A stretch of DNA of 35,149 nucleotides from Deltaproteobacteria bacterium (GCA_019309045.1 JAFDGZ010000026.1:1-35149), one strand, 5' to 3'. Counted from the stretch's first letter, positions 15,456 through 24,947 are shown. Program-made: numbers and translations. The notes: generated from the letters alone by a model not told the origin.

Positions 15456-17321
15456 TCAGGGTCGTATATTTTTCTGCTCAGCGAGTGCCGTGCGAATAGT
15501 CCGGGCCAGCTTCTGACTTATGCCGGGGACTTCTGCCAGTTCCGCTGCGGAGGCCTGCGCTATCTTTTCCATGGAGCCGAAATGTCTGACAAGTTTCTGC
15601 CGCCGCCTGGCTCCAACACCAGGAATCGAATCCAGGCGTGATGCCAGACTTTCTTTTCGGTGGCGCTTCTGGTAGTACTCGATGGCAAAACGGTGAGCTT
15701 CATCTCTCAGCCTTGCCAGCAGCGCTGCCAGGGCGGCCTCTTTCTCTAGAGAAACAGGATTTCTTCGATTGACCAGGTAGACCCTGTCAGCCGCTGGACC
15801 GCCCTGCTGGCGGCCAGCAGCTGCTCCTTTTGCCAGAGCAAGCAAAGGCAGTCTTTCCACCAGTCCCAGCTCCCTGAGTACGGCCAGGGCGCTGTTGAGC
15901 TGACTCTTGCCGCCATCAACCACCAGGAGATCAGGAAGGGTATCTGCCTCTTTCAAGTCTTTGAACCTGCGGCGCACCACCTCTGCCAGCATGGCGGCAT
16001 CATTGACTGCAGCCACACTCCTGATCCGGTATCTCCGGTAGCCTGCTTTGTATGGCTTGCCGTTTTTGAAGGCCACTACCGAACCCACTGCAAACTGACC
16101 CTGAAAATTGGAAATATCAACACACTCCAGGTACTGGATCTTCCTGGTTGTCTTGAGCAGCTTGGCAAGACCATGATGCGCCGCCGCCGTCTCGGCAGCA
16201 GGCGACTTTCTGGCCAGAAAATGATTGGCTGCATTGTGTACAGCTATCGCCACCAGATGCCTGCCCCTGCCGCGTCTGGGAACCCTGATGTTGACTTTTT
16301 TCCCCTTGAGCTCGGTCAACCACTCCATTAGAAGCTGCGCTTCCGCCACCTTACCACTGAGGAGGAGTTCTTCGGGGATGTCCCGACCTTCTGCATAATA
16401 TTGCTGAATAAAACTTCTGAGCAATTCAGTCTCGTCACCAGGCAGAGAGCGGAATTCGAAATTGCGGCCTCCAAGCAGTCTGCCGCCCCGGATGAAAAGA
16501 ATCTCCAGTACCAAAATCTCGTTGTCTCCGTATACCCCGATAACGTCGCGATTACGGAAATCAGTCGAAGTAACTCCCTGTTTTTCCAGGGTGGCCTCGA
16601 TAGCTTTGAGACGATCCCGGTATCTGGCTGCCTTTTCAAATTCAAGCGCCTGGGCAGCTTCCTTCATTTCTCTGTGCAGGGTCTTTTGCAGTTGAGTATT
16701 GCGCCCTTTCAAAAAGAGCACAGCCTGATCAACAATTTTGGCATACTCTTCAGCAGATATCCGGCCTGCACAGGGGCCGAGACAACGGCCCATCTGAAAG
16801 TTGAGACATGGGCGCTGGCGCCGGCGAAAGGTGCGGCTGCGGCATTGCCGAAGTGGAAACATCTGATTGACGGCCCTCAGTGTTTCACGCAGGGCGCTTG
16901 CCGATGAAAATGGGCCGAAGTAGAGAGCGCCATCCTTTTTGACTTGCCGTACCAGAGTAATCCGAGGAAACTCTTCCCGAGGATCAATGCGCAGGGAAAA
17001 ATACCTCTTGTCGTCCCGCAGCACAACATTGTAGCGGGGGCGATGTTTCTTGATGAGGTTCGACTCCAGTATCAGGGCCTCTTTTTCGTTGGAGGTCACA
17101 AAAACCTCCAGGTCCTCAACTCTCGACAACATTGCCCTTGTTTTCACAGAGCTGTGCTTTCCATCAGGAAAGTAAGAGTTTACTCGCAGACGCAGATTTC
17201 TCGCCTTGCCTACGTAAAGAACAGCTCCCTCTTTGTCCTTGAAAGAATAAACTCCGGGACTGTTGGGCAAGGCGGCAATCTTTATCTGAAATTCTGGCTT
17301 CACTGCAGCACACGCTGGCAT
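15456..17321 (-). CDS. uvrC: Excinuclease ABC subunit C
   Basis: The UvrC nuclease subunit makes both incisions around lesions handed over by UvrAB. Domains in order are GIY-YIG (PGVYSFKDKEG, VLYVGKARNL), a cysteine cluster (CLNFQMGRCLGPC), a UVR motif (LEFEKAARYRDRL) for UvrB contact, an RNase H-like endonuclease core (LECVDISNFQG, LLVVDGGKSQL) and paired helix-hairpin-helix motifs at the C-terminus (SIPGVGARRRQKLVRHFG, EVPGISQKLARTI). The open frame extends to an ATG at 17438, giving 660 residues, but that places PGVY 43 residues later than in E. coli. I therefore prefer the ATG at 17321. Neither start has a good ribosome-binding site. It directly follows uvrB. Confidence 0.95.
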   Translation of the reverse strand: MPACAAVKPEFQIKIAALPNSPGVYSFKDKEGAVLYVGKARNLRLRVNSYFPDGKHSSVKTRAMLSRVEDLEVFVTSNEKEALILESNLIKKHRPRYNVVLRDDKRYFSLRIDPREEFPRITLVRQVKKDGALYFGPFSSASALRETLRAVNQMFPLRQCRSRTFRRRQRPCLNFQMGRCLGPCAGRISAEEYAKIVDQAVLFLKGRNTQLQKTLHREMKEAAQALEFEKAARYRDRLKAIEATLEKQGVTSTDFRNRDVIGVYGDNEILVLEILFIRGGRLLGGRNFEFRSLPGDETELLRSFIQQYYAEGRDIPEELLLSGKVAEAQLLMEWLTELKGKKVNIRVPRRGRGRHLVAIAVHNAANHFLARKSPAAETAAAHHGLAKLLKTTRKIQYLECVDISNFQGQFAVGSVVAFKNGKPYKAGYRRYRIRSVAAVNDAAMLAEVVRRRFKDLKEADTLPDLLVVDGGKSQLNSALAVLRELGLVERLPLLALAKGAAAGRQQGGPAADRVYLVNRRNPVSLEKEAALAALLARLRDEAHRFAIEYYQKRHRKESLASRLDSIPGVGARRRQKLVRHFGSMEKIAQASAAELAEVPGISQKLARTIRTALAEQKNIRP

Positions 17322-17490
17322 TCTGTCACAATGACTGGTCAAATTCTCTCTAGCTTCACTGAGCCTACTGGCCTTTCCTTCGGGCAGACATACGGCCCGC
17401 TGCCCTGTATTGGCCGCAACCCGGTTGAAGAGATCCATTCATGGGGAAAAACCAAATTGGCAGAGACAGCGGCAGCCGTCAACTGCCCTG

Positions 17491-19485
17491 CTAATAGAGC
17501 TCCAGCAAAATCTGACGCAGTTCTTTCACCTGGTCACGCAGCCTGGCAGCTTCTTCAAATTCAAGTTCTGCTGCAGCCCTTTTCATCCTTTCCTCCAGCC
17601 TCTTGATGCCTTGCTCCAGCTCCTCCAACGACCTGTATTCAGCTGCCTCCTCTGCCACTGCAGGAACTTCCACGTAGTCGGCTTCATACACCGATCCCAG
17701 GATGTTGGTGATTTGCTTGCGCACACTTTCCGGGGTGATCCCGTGCCGGCGATTATACTCTTCCTGTATCTGCCTCCGCCTGTTGGTCTCCTCCAGGGCT
17801 CTGGCCATGGATCTGGTCATATCGCTGCCATAGAAAATTACCTCCCCAGCCACGTTGCGAGCAGCCCTTCCTGAAGTCTGAATCAGGGAGCGTTCAGAGC
17901 GCAGGAAACCCTCTTTGTCCGCATCGAGGATGGCCACCAGTGACACCTCGGGAATATCGAGACCCTCTCGCAACAAATTGATGCCCACTACCACATCGAA
18001 GCGCCCCAAACGGAGGTCCCGGATGATCTCGACTCTTTCAATGGTATTGATGTCCGCATGAAGGTATCTGACCCGTATGCCCACATCACTCAGATATTCA
18101 GTAAGGTCTTCGGCCATCCGCTTGGTGAGTGTTGTTACAAGAACTCTCTCGTTCCTGCGCACTCGTTTTCTTATCTCTGCTATGAGATCATCTACCTGAT
18201 GCTCGGCAGAACGTATATGGATTACGGGGTCTGTGAGGCCGGTGGGGCGAATAATTTGCTCCACCACAACCCCACCAGCTTTCCTTATTTCGTACTCGCC
18301 AGGTGTGGCAGACACGTAAATAATCTGAGGAGCAAGCAATTCAAACTCTGCAAAACTCAAAGGTCGGTTGTCGAGGGCGGATGGCAGCCGGAAGCCATAA
18401 TCCACCAGGGTCTGTTTGCGCGAACGGTCGCCACGATACATCCCCTGGAGTTGAGGAATGGTGATATGACTTTCGTCGATGAAAAATAGACTGTCTCGAG
18501 GATAGTAATCCAGGAGACAGGGAGGCGGCTCACCGGGTTGTCGGCCGGTAAGATGGCGGGAGTAGTTCTCTATGCCTGTACAGTATCCGAGTTCCTGCAG
18601 CATCTCCAGATCAAAAAGCGTGCGTTCTTCCAGCCGCTGAGCCTCGAGAAGTTTTTGTTGGGCCCGCAACTCGGCAAGCCTGTCGGCAAGCTCCTGGCTG
18701 ATTGCTCGGATCGCCTGTTCCAGGGCCGGTCTGGGAGTCACATAGTGGCTGGCGGGATATATTGCCAGGCGAGAAAGTTCCCGCAGCGTACGGCCCGTCA
18801 ACGGATCGATTTCAAGGAGGCGGTCCACCTCGTCGCCAAAAAACTCTATTCGTACGGCGCGATCCTCCTCGTGCGCGGGAAAAATTTCCACCACATCGCC
18901 CCGTACGCGAAAGGTCCCCCGGTGGAAATCAAAATCATTTCGTTGATAGTGAATTTCTACGAGCTTCTGCAGCACCAGCTCTCGGTCGATCTCCTGCCCT
19001 CTGTCGAGGTGGAGCAGAAGCCCCTGATAGGCTTCAGGAGAACCAAGCCCGTAAATACAGGAAACACTGGCCACAATGATTACATCTCGACGTTCGAGGA
19101 GAGAGCGGGTGGCGGAATGGCGCATTTTGTCGATTGCCTCGTTGATCGAGGCATCCTTGGCAATGTAGGTGTCGGTTTGAGGCACATAGGCCTCTGGTTG
19201 ATAATAGTCATAATAGGACACAAAGTACTCTACCGCATTCTCTGGGAAAAGCGTCTTGAACTCTCCGTAAAGCTGCGCTGCCAGGGTCTTGTTGGGAGCA
19301 ATTACCAGGGTGGGCTTCTGTACAGCGGCAATTATGTTGGCCATAGTAAAAGTCTTGCCGGAGCCGGTAACTCCCAGGAGCACCTGATGTCTGAGGCCCT
19401 GCTGCACACCAGCAGCCAGTGCCTTCACTGCACCAGGTTGGTCGCCTCGCAATTCGTACTCTGTCACCAATTTGAAGCTTCGCAT
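17491..19485 (-). CDS. uvrB: Excinuclease ABC subunit B
   Basis: A 664-residue DNA damage-recognition helicase-like subunit. Walker A is GVTGSGKT (38-45). The beta-hairpin that inserts between strands is visible as [12 protein letters not shown] (about 91-102). The helicase domain carries GRAARN. The C-terminal UVR coiled coil ([17 protein letters not shown]) is complete and mirrors the one in uvrC. The length matches the family. Its promoter is 40-65 bases upstream, and there is no clear ribosome-binding site. It heads a probable uvrB-uvrC-gltX-coiled coil-cyclase transcript. Confidence 0.97.
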   Translation of the reverse strand: MRSFKLVTEYELRGDQPGAVKALAAGVQQGLRHQVLLGVTGSGKTFTMANIIAAVQKPTLVIAPNKTLAAQLYGEFKTLFPENAVEYFVSYYDYYQPEAYVPQTDTYIAKDASINEAIDKMRHSATRSLLERRDVIIVASVSCIYGLGSPEAYQGLLLHLDRGQEIDRELVLQKLVEIHYQRNDFDFHRGTFRVRGDVVEIFPAHEEDRAVRIEFFGDEVDRLLEIDPLTGRTLRELSRLAIYPASHYVTPRPALEQAIRAISQELADRLAELRAQQKLLEAQRLEERTLFDLEMLQELGYCTGIENYSRHLTGRQPGEPPPCLLDYYPRDSLFFIDESHITIPQLQGMYRGDRSRKQTLVDYGFRLPSALDNRPLSFAEFELLAPQIIYVSATPGEYEIRKAGGVVVEQIIRPTGLTDPVIHIRSAEHQVDDLIAEIRKRVRRNERVLVTTLTKRMAEDLTEYLSDVGIRVRYLHADINTIERVEIIRDLRLGRFDVVVGINLLREGLDIPEVSLVAILDADKEGFLRSERSLIQTSGRAARNVAGEVIFYGSDMTRSMARALEETNRRRQIQEEYNRRHGITPESVRKQITNILGSVYEADYVEVPAVAEEAAEYRSLEELEQGIKRLEERMKRAAAELEFEEAARLRDQVKELRQILLELY

Positions 19486-19523
19486 TACAATGCCAGGATC
19501 TAGGTAGAAGGTTTTTCACCTAC

Positions 19524-19552
19524 ATTATAGGAGCAAGCCATAAGTGAAGCAA
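19524..19552 (-). promoter_or_regulatory. Sigma-70-type promoter of uvrB
   Basis: On the minus strand a perfect -10 hexamer TATAAT (19529-19524) has TTGCTT (19552-19547) 17 bases upstream. Transcription should begin near 19517, leaving a leader of about 30 bases. I could not identify a LexA-type operator by eye. Confidence 0.55.
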
Positions 19553-19697
19553 TGCCGCTCCCTCTACCCCATGCTTGTCGGGGCATTTGCAAGCTGGATC
19601 TGGACGGCCTGCTGCAATCCTGGAGGAGATCCATCATGGCCTGCTCATTTTCATAATCTGGAACTGGAGACTGCTCGAGATCCAGTCACACTGCCCA

Positions 19698-19726
19698 TTG
19701 AATAGTTTATGACTGACAACTATAAT
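19698..19726 (+). promoter_or_regulatory. Sigma-70 promoter of glnS
   Basis: TTGAAT (19698-19703) and a perfect TATAAT (19721-19726) are separated by 17 bases on the plus strand. The predicted start near 19733 gives a leader of about 35 bases that contains the AAAGGAG ribosome-binding site. It is divergent from the uvrB promoter about 150 bases away. Confidence 0.7.
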
Positions 19727-19767
19727 GGCCAGGATGCCAGAGATTGAAACACGAGAAAGGAGTTCTG

Positions 19768-21483
19768 ATGTCAACAATGAACGATACCAGCCGGCCGCCA
19801 AACTTTATCCGCAAGATCATCGAGGAGGACCTCAGAACAAATAAGTATGGCGGCCGCGTTATGACCAGGTTTCCTCCTGAACCCAACGGCTATCTCCACA
19901 TAGGGCACGCCAAATCCATCTGCCTTAACTTCGGCCTGGCAGCTGAATTTGGGGGACTCTGCAATCTCCGCTTTGATGACACCAATCCCACCAAGGAAGA
20001 GGAAGAGTATGTAGAGTCCATCAAACAGGACGTCAGATGGCTTGGCTTTGATTGGGGTGATCGACTCTATTATGCCTCCGATTACTTCGAGCAGCTCTAC
20101 AATTACGCTATCCAGTTGATCAAAGCCGGCAAGGCTTACGTGGACAGTCTTTCAGCGGAGGAGATCAGGCAGTATCGCGGCACTTTGACTGAAGCCGGCA
20201 AAGAGAGCCCCTACCGCAACCGTTCCGTGGAAGAGAACCTGGACCTGTTCCAGCGAATGCGCGCCGGGGAATTCGGGGACGGCGCTCATGTGCTCCGAGC
20301 AAAAATCGACATGTCCTCGGGTAATCTCAACATGCGGGATCCGATCATGTACAGAATTCTCCATGCAGAGCATCATCGCACCGGAGACGACTGGTGCATA
20401 TATCCCATGTACGATTGGGCCCACGGCCTCTGCGATTCCATAGAAGGGATTACTCATTCTATCTGCACCCTGGAATTCGAAGACCATCGGCCTCTCTATG
20501 ACTGGTTTCTCGATCAGCTTGGAGTCTACCATCCGCAGCAAATCGAATTCGCCAGACTGAATCTCACCTACACGCTCATGAGCAAGCGAAAGCTCCTCAA
20601 ACTTGTTGAACAGGGCCACGTCCAAGGCTGGGACGACCCCCGCATGCCTACCCTCTCCGGTTTGCGACGAAGGGGCTATCCTCCAGAGGCCATTCGCCGT
20701 TTTTGTGAGCGCATCGGCGTGGCAAAAAAGGACAGTATGGTGGACATTGCCCTGCTGGAATACTGCGTAAGGGAGGAACTCAACAAGCGGGCCCCCAGGG
20801 TCATGGGCGTTCTGCGCCCTCTGAAGGTGACTATCGAAAACTTTCCTGAAGAAAAAGTAGAGGAACTGGAGGCCATTAACAATCCGGAGGATCCCAGCAT
20901 GGGAACACGCAAGGTGCCGTTCTCCAGGAAGCTCTATATTGAACGAGACGACTTCCGCGAGGATCCACCTCGCAAGTGGTTCAGATTAGCGCCAGGGCGT
21001 GAGGTCAGACTGCGCTATGGCTATTACCTCACCTGTGTTGACGTTGTCAAAGATCCCCACAGCGGTGAAATCAGCGAACTTCGCTGCACCTATGACCCGG
21101 AGACCCGTGGGGGCTCATCGCCGGACGGACGCAAAGTGCGGGGAACCCTTCACTGGGTCTCCGCGGCCCATGCCTTGAAAGCTGAGGTGCGCCTCTACGA
21201 TCACCTTTTTACCAAAGCCAATCCAGCGGAAGACGAGGGAGCCGACTTCCGAGATTTTCTCAATCCCAACTCGCTCGAAGTCCTGCCCGATTGTCTGGTA
21301 GAGCCAAGTCTGCAGGCAGCTAGAGTTGGCAAACCATATCAATTTGAAAGGCTGGGATATTTCTGCCTCGATCCCGATTCCTCTGACAACAGAATGGTTT
21401 TCAACCGTACTGTCACGCTCCGCGACACCTGGGCCAAGATCGAAAAAAAATTGCAGAAGACAACCCAGGGGAGACTTCTCTGA
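19768..21483 (+). CDS. glnS: Glutaminyl-tRNA synthetase
   Basis: A 571-residue class I synthetase that charges tRNA-Gln directly. The HIGH motif is HIGH (44-47) in [15 protein letters not shown], a form shared by GlnRS and eukaryotic GluRS. The KMSKS loop is MSKRK (271-275). The C-terminal half is the GlnRS-type pair of beta barrels. A TTG-initiated frame begins at 19744, but the ATG at 19768 follows AAAGGAG at five bases and is preferred. GlnRS entered bacteria by transfer from eukaryotes and is patchily distributed; its presence implies that this genome need not depend on the GatCAB transamidation route for Gln-tRNA. It is monocistronic, with its own promoter. Confidence 0.97.
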   Translation: MSTMNDTSRPPNFIRKIIEEDLRTNKYGGRVMTRFPPEPNGYLHIGHAKSICLNFGLAAEFGGLCNLRFDDTNPTKEEEEYVESIKQDVRWLGFDWGDRLYYASDYFEQLYNYAIQLIKAGKAYVDSLSAEEIRQYRGTLTEAGKESPYRNRSVEENLDLFQRMRAGEFGDGAHVLRAKIDMSSGNLNMRDPIMYRILHAEHHRTGDDWCIYPMYDWAHGLCDSIEGITHSICTLEFEDHRPLYDWFLDQLGVYHPQQIEFARLNLTYTLMSKRKLLKLVEQGHVQGWDDPRMPTLSGLRRRGYPPEAIRRFCERIGVAKKDSMVDIALLEYCVREELNKRAPRVMGVLRPLKVTIENFPEEKVEELEAINNPEDPSMGTRKVPFSRKLYIERDDFREDPPRKWFRLAPGREVRLRYGYYLTCVDVVKDPHSGEISELRCTYDPETRGGSSPDGRKVRGTLHWVSAAHALKAEVRLYDHLFTKANPAEDEGADFRDFLNPNSLEVLPDCLVEPSLQAARVGKPYQFERLGYFCLDPDSSDNRMVFNRTVTLRDTWAKIEKKLQKTTQGRLL

Positions 21484-21500
21484 GATAGCAAAGCGCAAAA

Positions 21501-21562
21501 ACCAGCCTGGAATACAGAAGCGAGTCCTGGGCCTTGACAGTGCCTTGCTCCAACAGGCTGGT
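21501..21562 (+). other. Inverted repeat downstream of glnS
   Basis: A perfect 9-bp inverted repeat, ACCAGCCTG/CAGGCTGGT, separated by 44 bases, starting 18 bases after the glnS stop. No T-tract follows, so a terminator function is uncertain. It may form the 3' end structure of the glnS message. Confidence 0.4.
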
Positions 21563-21638
21563 CCACGCCTGATGAGCCAGCGGTAAATCCGCCGGCGTAG
21601 CAGTGATTGATCAGGTCTTGGCATGACAGTGATTGCTG

Positions 21639-21839
21639 TCAAGGGTAGAAGTGGTTGTCTGAGTAGTAGGCGGCCAGCTGACTTCTGGCAGTAGCCATGT
21701 CTGTCAAAGCGGCGGCATTGAAACTGCGCTGCTTGTAGCCCTGATAACGCAGCATGCCAACTACAGTCAGAATGGCAAGGATGCCAATTACGATCATCAA
21801 CTCTACCAGGGTAAACCCTCTCTTGTCTGCTATTTGCAT
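21639..21839 (-). CDS. Short type IV pilin, Geobacter PilA-N type (e-pilin-like)
   Basis: A 66-residue prepilin with a basic 8-residue leader (MQIADKRG), the prepilin peptidase site G/FTLVEL and glutamate at mature position 5. One hydrophobic helix follows, and the protein ends after 58 mature residues. It aligns without gaps to Geobacter sulfurreducens PilA. Aromatics fall at mature positions 1, 24, 27, 32, 51 and 57, the same six as in that pilin, with extra ones at 50 and 56. Proline 22 is replaced by leucine. There is no globular head domain. The frame opens upstream to 21977, but that part overlaps a promoter-like region. No ribosome-binding site is visible and no other pilus gene is near. 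It is either a complete short pilin or the truncated end of a longer one. Confidence 0.8.
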   Translation of the reverse strand: MQIADKRGFTLVELMIVIGILAILTVVGMLRYQGYKQRSFNAAALTDMATARSQLAAYYSDNHFYP

Positions 21840-21872
21840 GGCAACGCACCATCTGTCGTACACACAAGGCTG

Positions 21873-21916
21873 GCCACATAAATGTGGCGGCACTGGCAGT
21901 GATAAATCAGTGCCAG
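21873..21916 (-). other. Tandem hairpins in the pilin leader
   Basis: Two adjacent hairpins lie between the sigma-54-like element and the pilin ATG. One has arms CTGGCACTGA/TCACTGCCAG (21893-21916, one mismatch, four-base loop). The other has arms GCCACAT/ATGTGGC (21873-21888, two-base spacer). They would form the start of the predicted transcript and could control its stability or translation, since no ribosome-binding site is seen before the ATG. Confidence 0.55.
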
Positions 21917-21927
21917 CTGTACCTCCT

Positions 21928-21942
21928 GCAGGAATGGTGCCA
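21928..21942 (-). promoter_or_regulatory. Sigma-54 (-24/-12) promoter element before the pilin
   Basis: On the minus strand TGGCACC-ATTC-CTGC matches the RpoN consensus TGGCACG-N4-TTGC at all but two positions, with the essential GG and GC doublets correctly spaced. Transcription would start near 21916, about 75 bases before the pilin ATG. Pilin genes of Geobacter and Pseudomonas are RpoN/PilR dependent, which fits. Confidence 0.6.
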
Positions 21943-22025
21943 GTGGTTACAGTGGTGCGCAATTTGCCGTAAGGCAACAGCCTTTGGAAGCTCGGGTGTC
22001 TACCAGTCGGCGAAACACCATTGGC
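21935..22025 (-). other. tRNA-Leu-like relic or chance resemblance
   Basis: On the minus strand this 91-base segment begins GCCAATG and ends CACTGGC-A-CCA, which pair at six of seven positions. It also contains the D-loop-like CTGGTAGACAC and a long variable-arm-like hairpin TTGCC-TTAC-GGCAA, as in tRNA-Leu. The anticodon stem is mispaired and the T-loop lacks TTCRA, so it cannot be a working tRNA. Its 3' end overlaps the sigma-54 element. It may be a decayed tRNA or simply the activator-binding region of the pilin promoter. Confidence 0.3.
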
Positions 22026-22048
22026 AAATGACTAATGAGCATGGTCAT

Positions 22049-22070
22049 CTGGCCATTATTCACTGGCCAG
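22049..22070. other. Perfect hairpin upstream of the pilin promoter
   Basis: A 7-bp inverted repeat CTGGCCA/TGGCCAG with an 8-base spacer, about 130 bases upstream of the predicted pilin transcription start. That is the usual distance for a PilR-type enhancer-binding protein site. No TGTC repeats typical of PilR were clear. Confidence 0.35.
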
Positions 22071-22187
22071 TTCCCATCCAGGCATCCTCATATAATCTCT
22101 AACAGTGCACCCTCAAAGCTTGGCGGAGAAAACTACGCCAGGGCGCCCCAGACATAGCACCAGCAGCCCTGTTCCCCCTGCAGACTG

Positions 22188-22628
22188 TTATCTCTCCACC
22201 TCTGCCGCCTGCCAGCTGCCAAAGTCGTCTTGGAAAAAATGATACACTCGCACGGCGCTGTATTCTTTGTCCTTGCCGATGACGTATCGCTGCTCCTGAA
22301 AATCATAATCCAGTCGTCGATACAGCAGAGCTACTTTTACTGGCCAGTATCTTTCCTGGCTGTTGTAGTCTCCGATTTCCATTATTCTCACTTCGGTGAG
22401 ATTTCCCTGGGGAAAGAACTTGCGGGCGATCAGACGCTTGATTACCTCATTTGCAGGCTTCGCCTGCAAAGCCAGTCTGTGGCAAATATTCTGTATTTGC
22501 GCATCACTGAGCCCCTCAGCCTTCATTGCCTGCATCATATTCTCTGAACAGGTTTCGGCAAAACTCTGCTGAAAGTGCCCGCTCAAACAAAAAATCACAG
22601 TCATCAAAATCAAAAGATAGACTCTCAT
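22188..22628 (-). CDS. Exported protein of unknown function
   Basis: A 146-residue protein with a signal peptide (MRVYLLILMTVIFCLSGHFQQSFA, shown here only by its ends: basic MR, hydrophobic core, cleavage after SFA at about residue 24). The mature part begins ETCSEN and has two cysteines, at about positions 27 and 49, which could form a disulfide in the periplasm. A charged helix (AKPANEVIKRLIARK) is followed by a strand-rich region (VKVALLYRRLDYDF, YSAVRVYHFF). I do not recognise a family. The frame opens earlier, at 22676, but the ATG at 22628 has AAGGA seven bases upstream and starts the signal peptide correctly. It follows cysS by 132 bases and may share its transcript. Confidence 0.65.
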   Translation of the reverse strand: MRVYLLILMTVIFCLSGHFQQSFAETCSENMMQAMKAEGLSDAQIQNICHRLALQAKPANEVIKRLIARKFFPQGNLTEVRIMEIGDYNSQERYWPVKVALLYRRLDYDFQEQRYVIGKDKEYSAVRVYHFFQDDFGSWQAAEVER

Positions 22629-22760
22629 CAGCAAATCCTTCCACATCTCGAGAACGACCACTCCTGTGAACTCCAAGGCTCTGTCGTTTATCGCCTGCTA
22701 GTCGAACGCAACCTCCCCAGCAGGCATTCCAGATCAATATCTTCATCAACCATCAGCCGT

Positions 22761-24284
22761 CTAATTTACATCGGCCTCCCTACCCGGGTTTATTCGCTTT
22801 ATGCGGTAGCGCGTCCCCTCGGGCCTATCCTCCACAATTATTCCCTTTTCTTCGAGCATGCCTCTAATCTCATCTGCACGAGACCAGTTTTTCTCTTTTC
22901 TTGCCTGAGATCGCTGCTCGAGCAATCTTTCAATCTCCTCCGCCGGTATGCCCAATTCAGTCAATCTCACCTGCCTCAGCTGTTCAAAAAACTCTGCTGG
23001 AGTCTGCTGCAGCAGCCCGAGTATGCTGCCTAGCTGCTGTATTTGTTGAACACCGTCTCGCAAGATCGCAGCCTCTCTTCCCTTGATTTGCTTTTTGCTG
23101 CTCACCACAACTCTGTTGATGGCCCGATTGAGATCAAAGAGGTGGCCAACTGCTGCGGCTGTGTTGAAATCATCATCCATTGCTTCCTTGAACAGTCCTG
23201 GAAGGTTGGTGATTTTTTCCTGCAGCAGAGCAAACTCATCCGAGCCAGCATCTCCTGCAGCTCCATCCTCGCTCCGCAGGGCAGTCCGTTCTGCCACCTC
23301 GGCCATGGTCTGATAAAATCTTTCCAGACCTCTCTCGGCCTCCGCCATGCTCTCCTCGGAGAAGTCCAGTGGGCTGCGATAATGGCTCGAGACCACAAAA
23401 AAACGCAGTACCTCAGGTGGGTAGCGCTTCAAGACCTCCCTGATGGTAAAAAAATTACCCAGCGATTTAGACATCTTCTCCTGATTCACATTGACAAAGC
23501 CATTGTGAATCCAGTATCGCGCAAATGGTTTGCCATACGCTGCTTCAGATTGAGCAATCTCGTTTTCGTGATGGGGAAAAATTAAATCTCGACCACCGCC
23601 GTGGATGTCGAAGCTGTGACCAAGATATTTGCTGCTCATAGCCGAGCACTCAATATGCCATCCAGGTCGTCCGGGACCCCAGGGGCTCTCCCAGGTGGGT
23701 TCCCCAGGTTTACTGGCTTTCCACAGGGCAAAGTCCAGGGGATTCCGCTTTTTCTCGCCCACAGCCACCCTTGCTCCAGCAATCATTTCATCCAGATTGC
23801 GCTTGGACAGCTTGCCGTAGCCGCTGAACTTGTCCACAGCGAAATAGACGTCGCCGTCTACCTGATAGGCCAATCCCTTTTTCACCAGGATATCTATGAC
23901 CTCAATCATTTCAGCTACAAACTGTGATGCTCGAGGCTCATGTGTTGGCCGCAACACGGCCAACCGATCCATGTCTTCATAGAACGCTGCAATATAGCGC
24001 TCGGCAATCACAGCCGGGTCGCATTTCTCCTCCCGGGCGCGGTTGATGATCTTGTCATCAACGTCGGTAAAATTGCGCACATAGATCACCTGGTAGCCCA
24101 GGTGAAGCAAGTAGCGATAAATCACATCAAAGACAATGGCTGATCTGGCATGTCCAATATGACAAAAATCATAGGCTGTAATACCGCATACGTACATGTG
24201 CACTCTTCCGGGCTGCAGAGGCACAAATTTCTCTTTTCTGCCTACAAGTGTATTGTATATTCTCAGGTCACCCGTCCATTTCAT
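22761..24284 (-). CDS. cysS: Cysteinyl-tRNA synthetase
   Basis: A 507-residue class I synthetase. HIGH is at 42-45 and KMSKS at about 273-277. The zinc ligands include C33 (YVCGIT), the Cys of WHIECSAM and the HHENE motif. The C-terminal anticodon-binding helices end in the usual winged segment. The start codon lies inside ispF, so the two genes overlap by 17 bases; GAGG abuts the ATG, which suggests translational coupling. The ispD-ispF-cysS order is common in bacteria. Confidence 0.97.
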   Translation of the reverse strand: MKWTGDLRIYNTLVGRKEKFVPLQPGRVHMYVCGITAYDFCHIGHARSAIVFDVIYRYLLHLGYQVIYVRNFTDVDDKIINRAREEKCDPAVIAERYIAAFYEDMDRLAVLRPTHEPRASQFVAEMIEVIDILVKKGLAYQVDGDVYFAVDKFSGYGKLSKRNLDEMIAGARVAVGEKKRNPLDFALWKASKPGEPTWESPWGPGRPGWHIECSAMSSKYLGHSFDIHGGGRDLIFPHHENEIAQSEAAYGKPFARYWIHNGFVNVNQEKMSKSLGNFFTIREVLKRYPPEVLRFFVVSSHYRSPLDFSEESMAEAERGLERFYQTMAEVAERTALRSEDGAAGDAGSDEFALLQEKITNLPGLFKEAMDDDFNTAAAVGHLFDLNRAINRVVVSSKKQIKGREAAILRDGVQQIQQLGSILGLLQQTPAEFFEQLRQVRLTELGIPAEEIERLLEQRSQARKEKNWSRADEIRGMLEEKGIIVEDRPEGTRYRIKRINPGREADVN

Positions 24285-24774
24285 CCTCAGTAGCTCCTTC
24301 AGCCGTGCTCACAATGCTGGCCACAGCATACGCCGCAATTCCCTCGCCGCTGCCTGTGAATCCCATGCCTTCCGTAGTAGTGGCCTTCACATTCACCTGC
24401 GCTGCCGTTACATTGATAGCTTTGCAAATGGCAGCCACCATCTGATCCACATAAGGTGCCAGCCTGGGGGCTTGGGCAACTATTGTGGTGTCCAAGTTAA
24501 CTACATGGTAGTTGTACTTCTTGAGCATGTCAGCAACTTTTCGCAGCAGAACAATACTGGACACCCCTTCCCAGGCCTTCTCATGGTCTGGGAAATGCAG
24601 CCCCAGATCTCCGAGTCCAGCAGCTCCCAGAAGAGCATCACAGATTGCATGCAGCAGGACGTCTGCATCCGAGTGCCCCTGCAGACCATATTCAAAGGGG
24701 ATCTGCACCCCGCCAACGATTAGTGGTCTGCCTGCAACCAATCTGTGGGCATCATAGCCGAAGCCAATGCGCAT
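24268..24774 (-). CDS. ispF: 2-C-methyl-D-erythritol 2,4-cyclodiphosphate synthase
   Basis: A 168-residue enzyme of the MEP isoprenoid pathway. It closes the cyclodiphosphate ring of the CDP-methylerythritol phosphate made after IspD and IspE. The metal site is D8-x-H10 (YDAHRL) and the histidine of GHSDADVLLHA, and the family block VKATTTEGMGFTGSGEGIAAYA is present. Six bases of frame exist before it with a TTG, but the ATG at 24774 is the natural start. It overlaps cysS at the 3' end. The 173-base gap after ispD holds no gene and no promoter I could support. Confidence 0.96.
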   Translation of the reverse strand: MRIGFGYDAHRLVAGRPLIVGGVQIPFEYGLQGHSDADVLLHAICDALLGAAGLGDLGLHFPDHEKAWEGVSSIVLLRKVADMLKKYNYHVVNLDTTIVAQAPRLAPYVDQMVAAICKAINVTAAQVNVKATTTEGMGFTGSGEGIAAYAVASIVSTAEGATEDEMDG

Positions 24775-24947
24775 TAGCAAAAGTCCATTACTTAGGTTCT
24801 CACCATTTCTAGTTGAAGGCAGGGGTCAGGGCATAAGATCTGCGCTGCCTTAACACAGGCGCTGCAGGCAGCAACGCTGTTCATGTGGGTATTGCCGGAA
24901 CCCTGCCCTATTATAATTGCTCAGCTGCCTCGAATCGACCGGCATGC

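Noticed and set aside
21840-21977. N-terminal extension of the pilin frame (MPYGKLRTTV...)
   Set aside because: It would precede a prepilin leader, overlaps the sigma-54 element and hairpins, and has no ribosome-binding site.
21839-22100. c-di-GMP (GEMM) riboswitch in the pilin leader
   Set aside because: It was tempting because of the PilZ genes and pilin, but the conserved GEMM core sequences are absent.
24775-24947. TATAAT-like hexamer before ispF as a promoter
   Set aside because: No acceptable -35 hexamer at 16-18 bases. Co-transcription from upstream is simpler.
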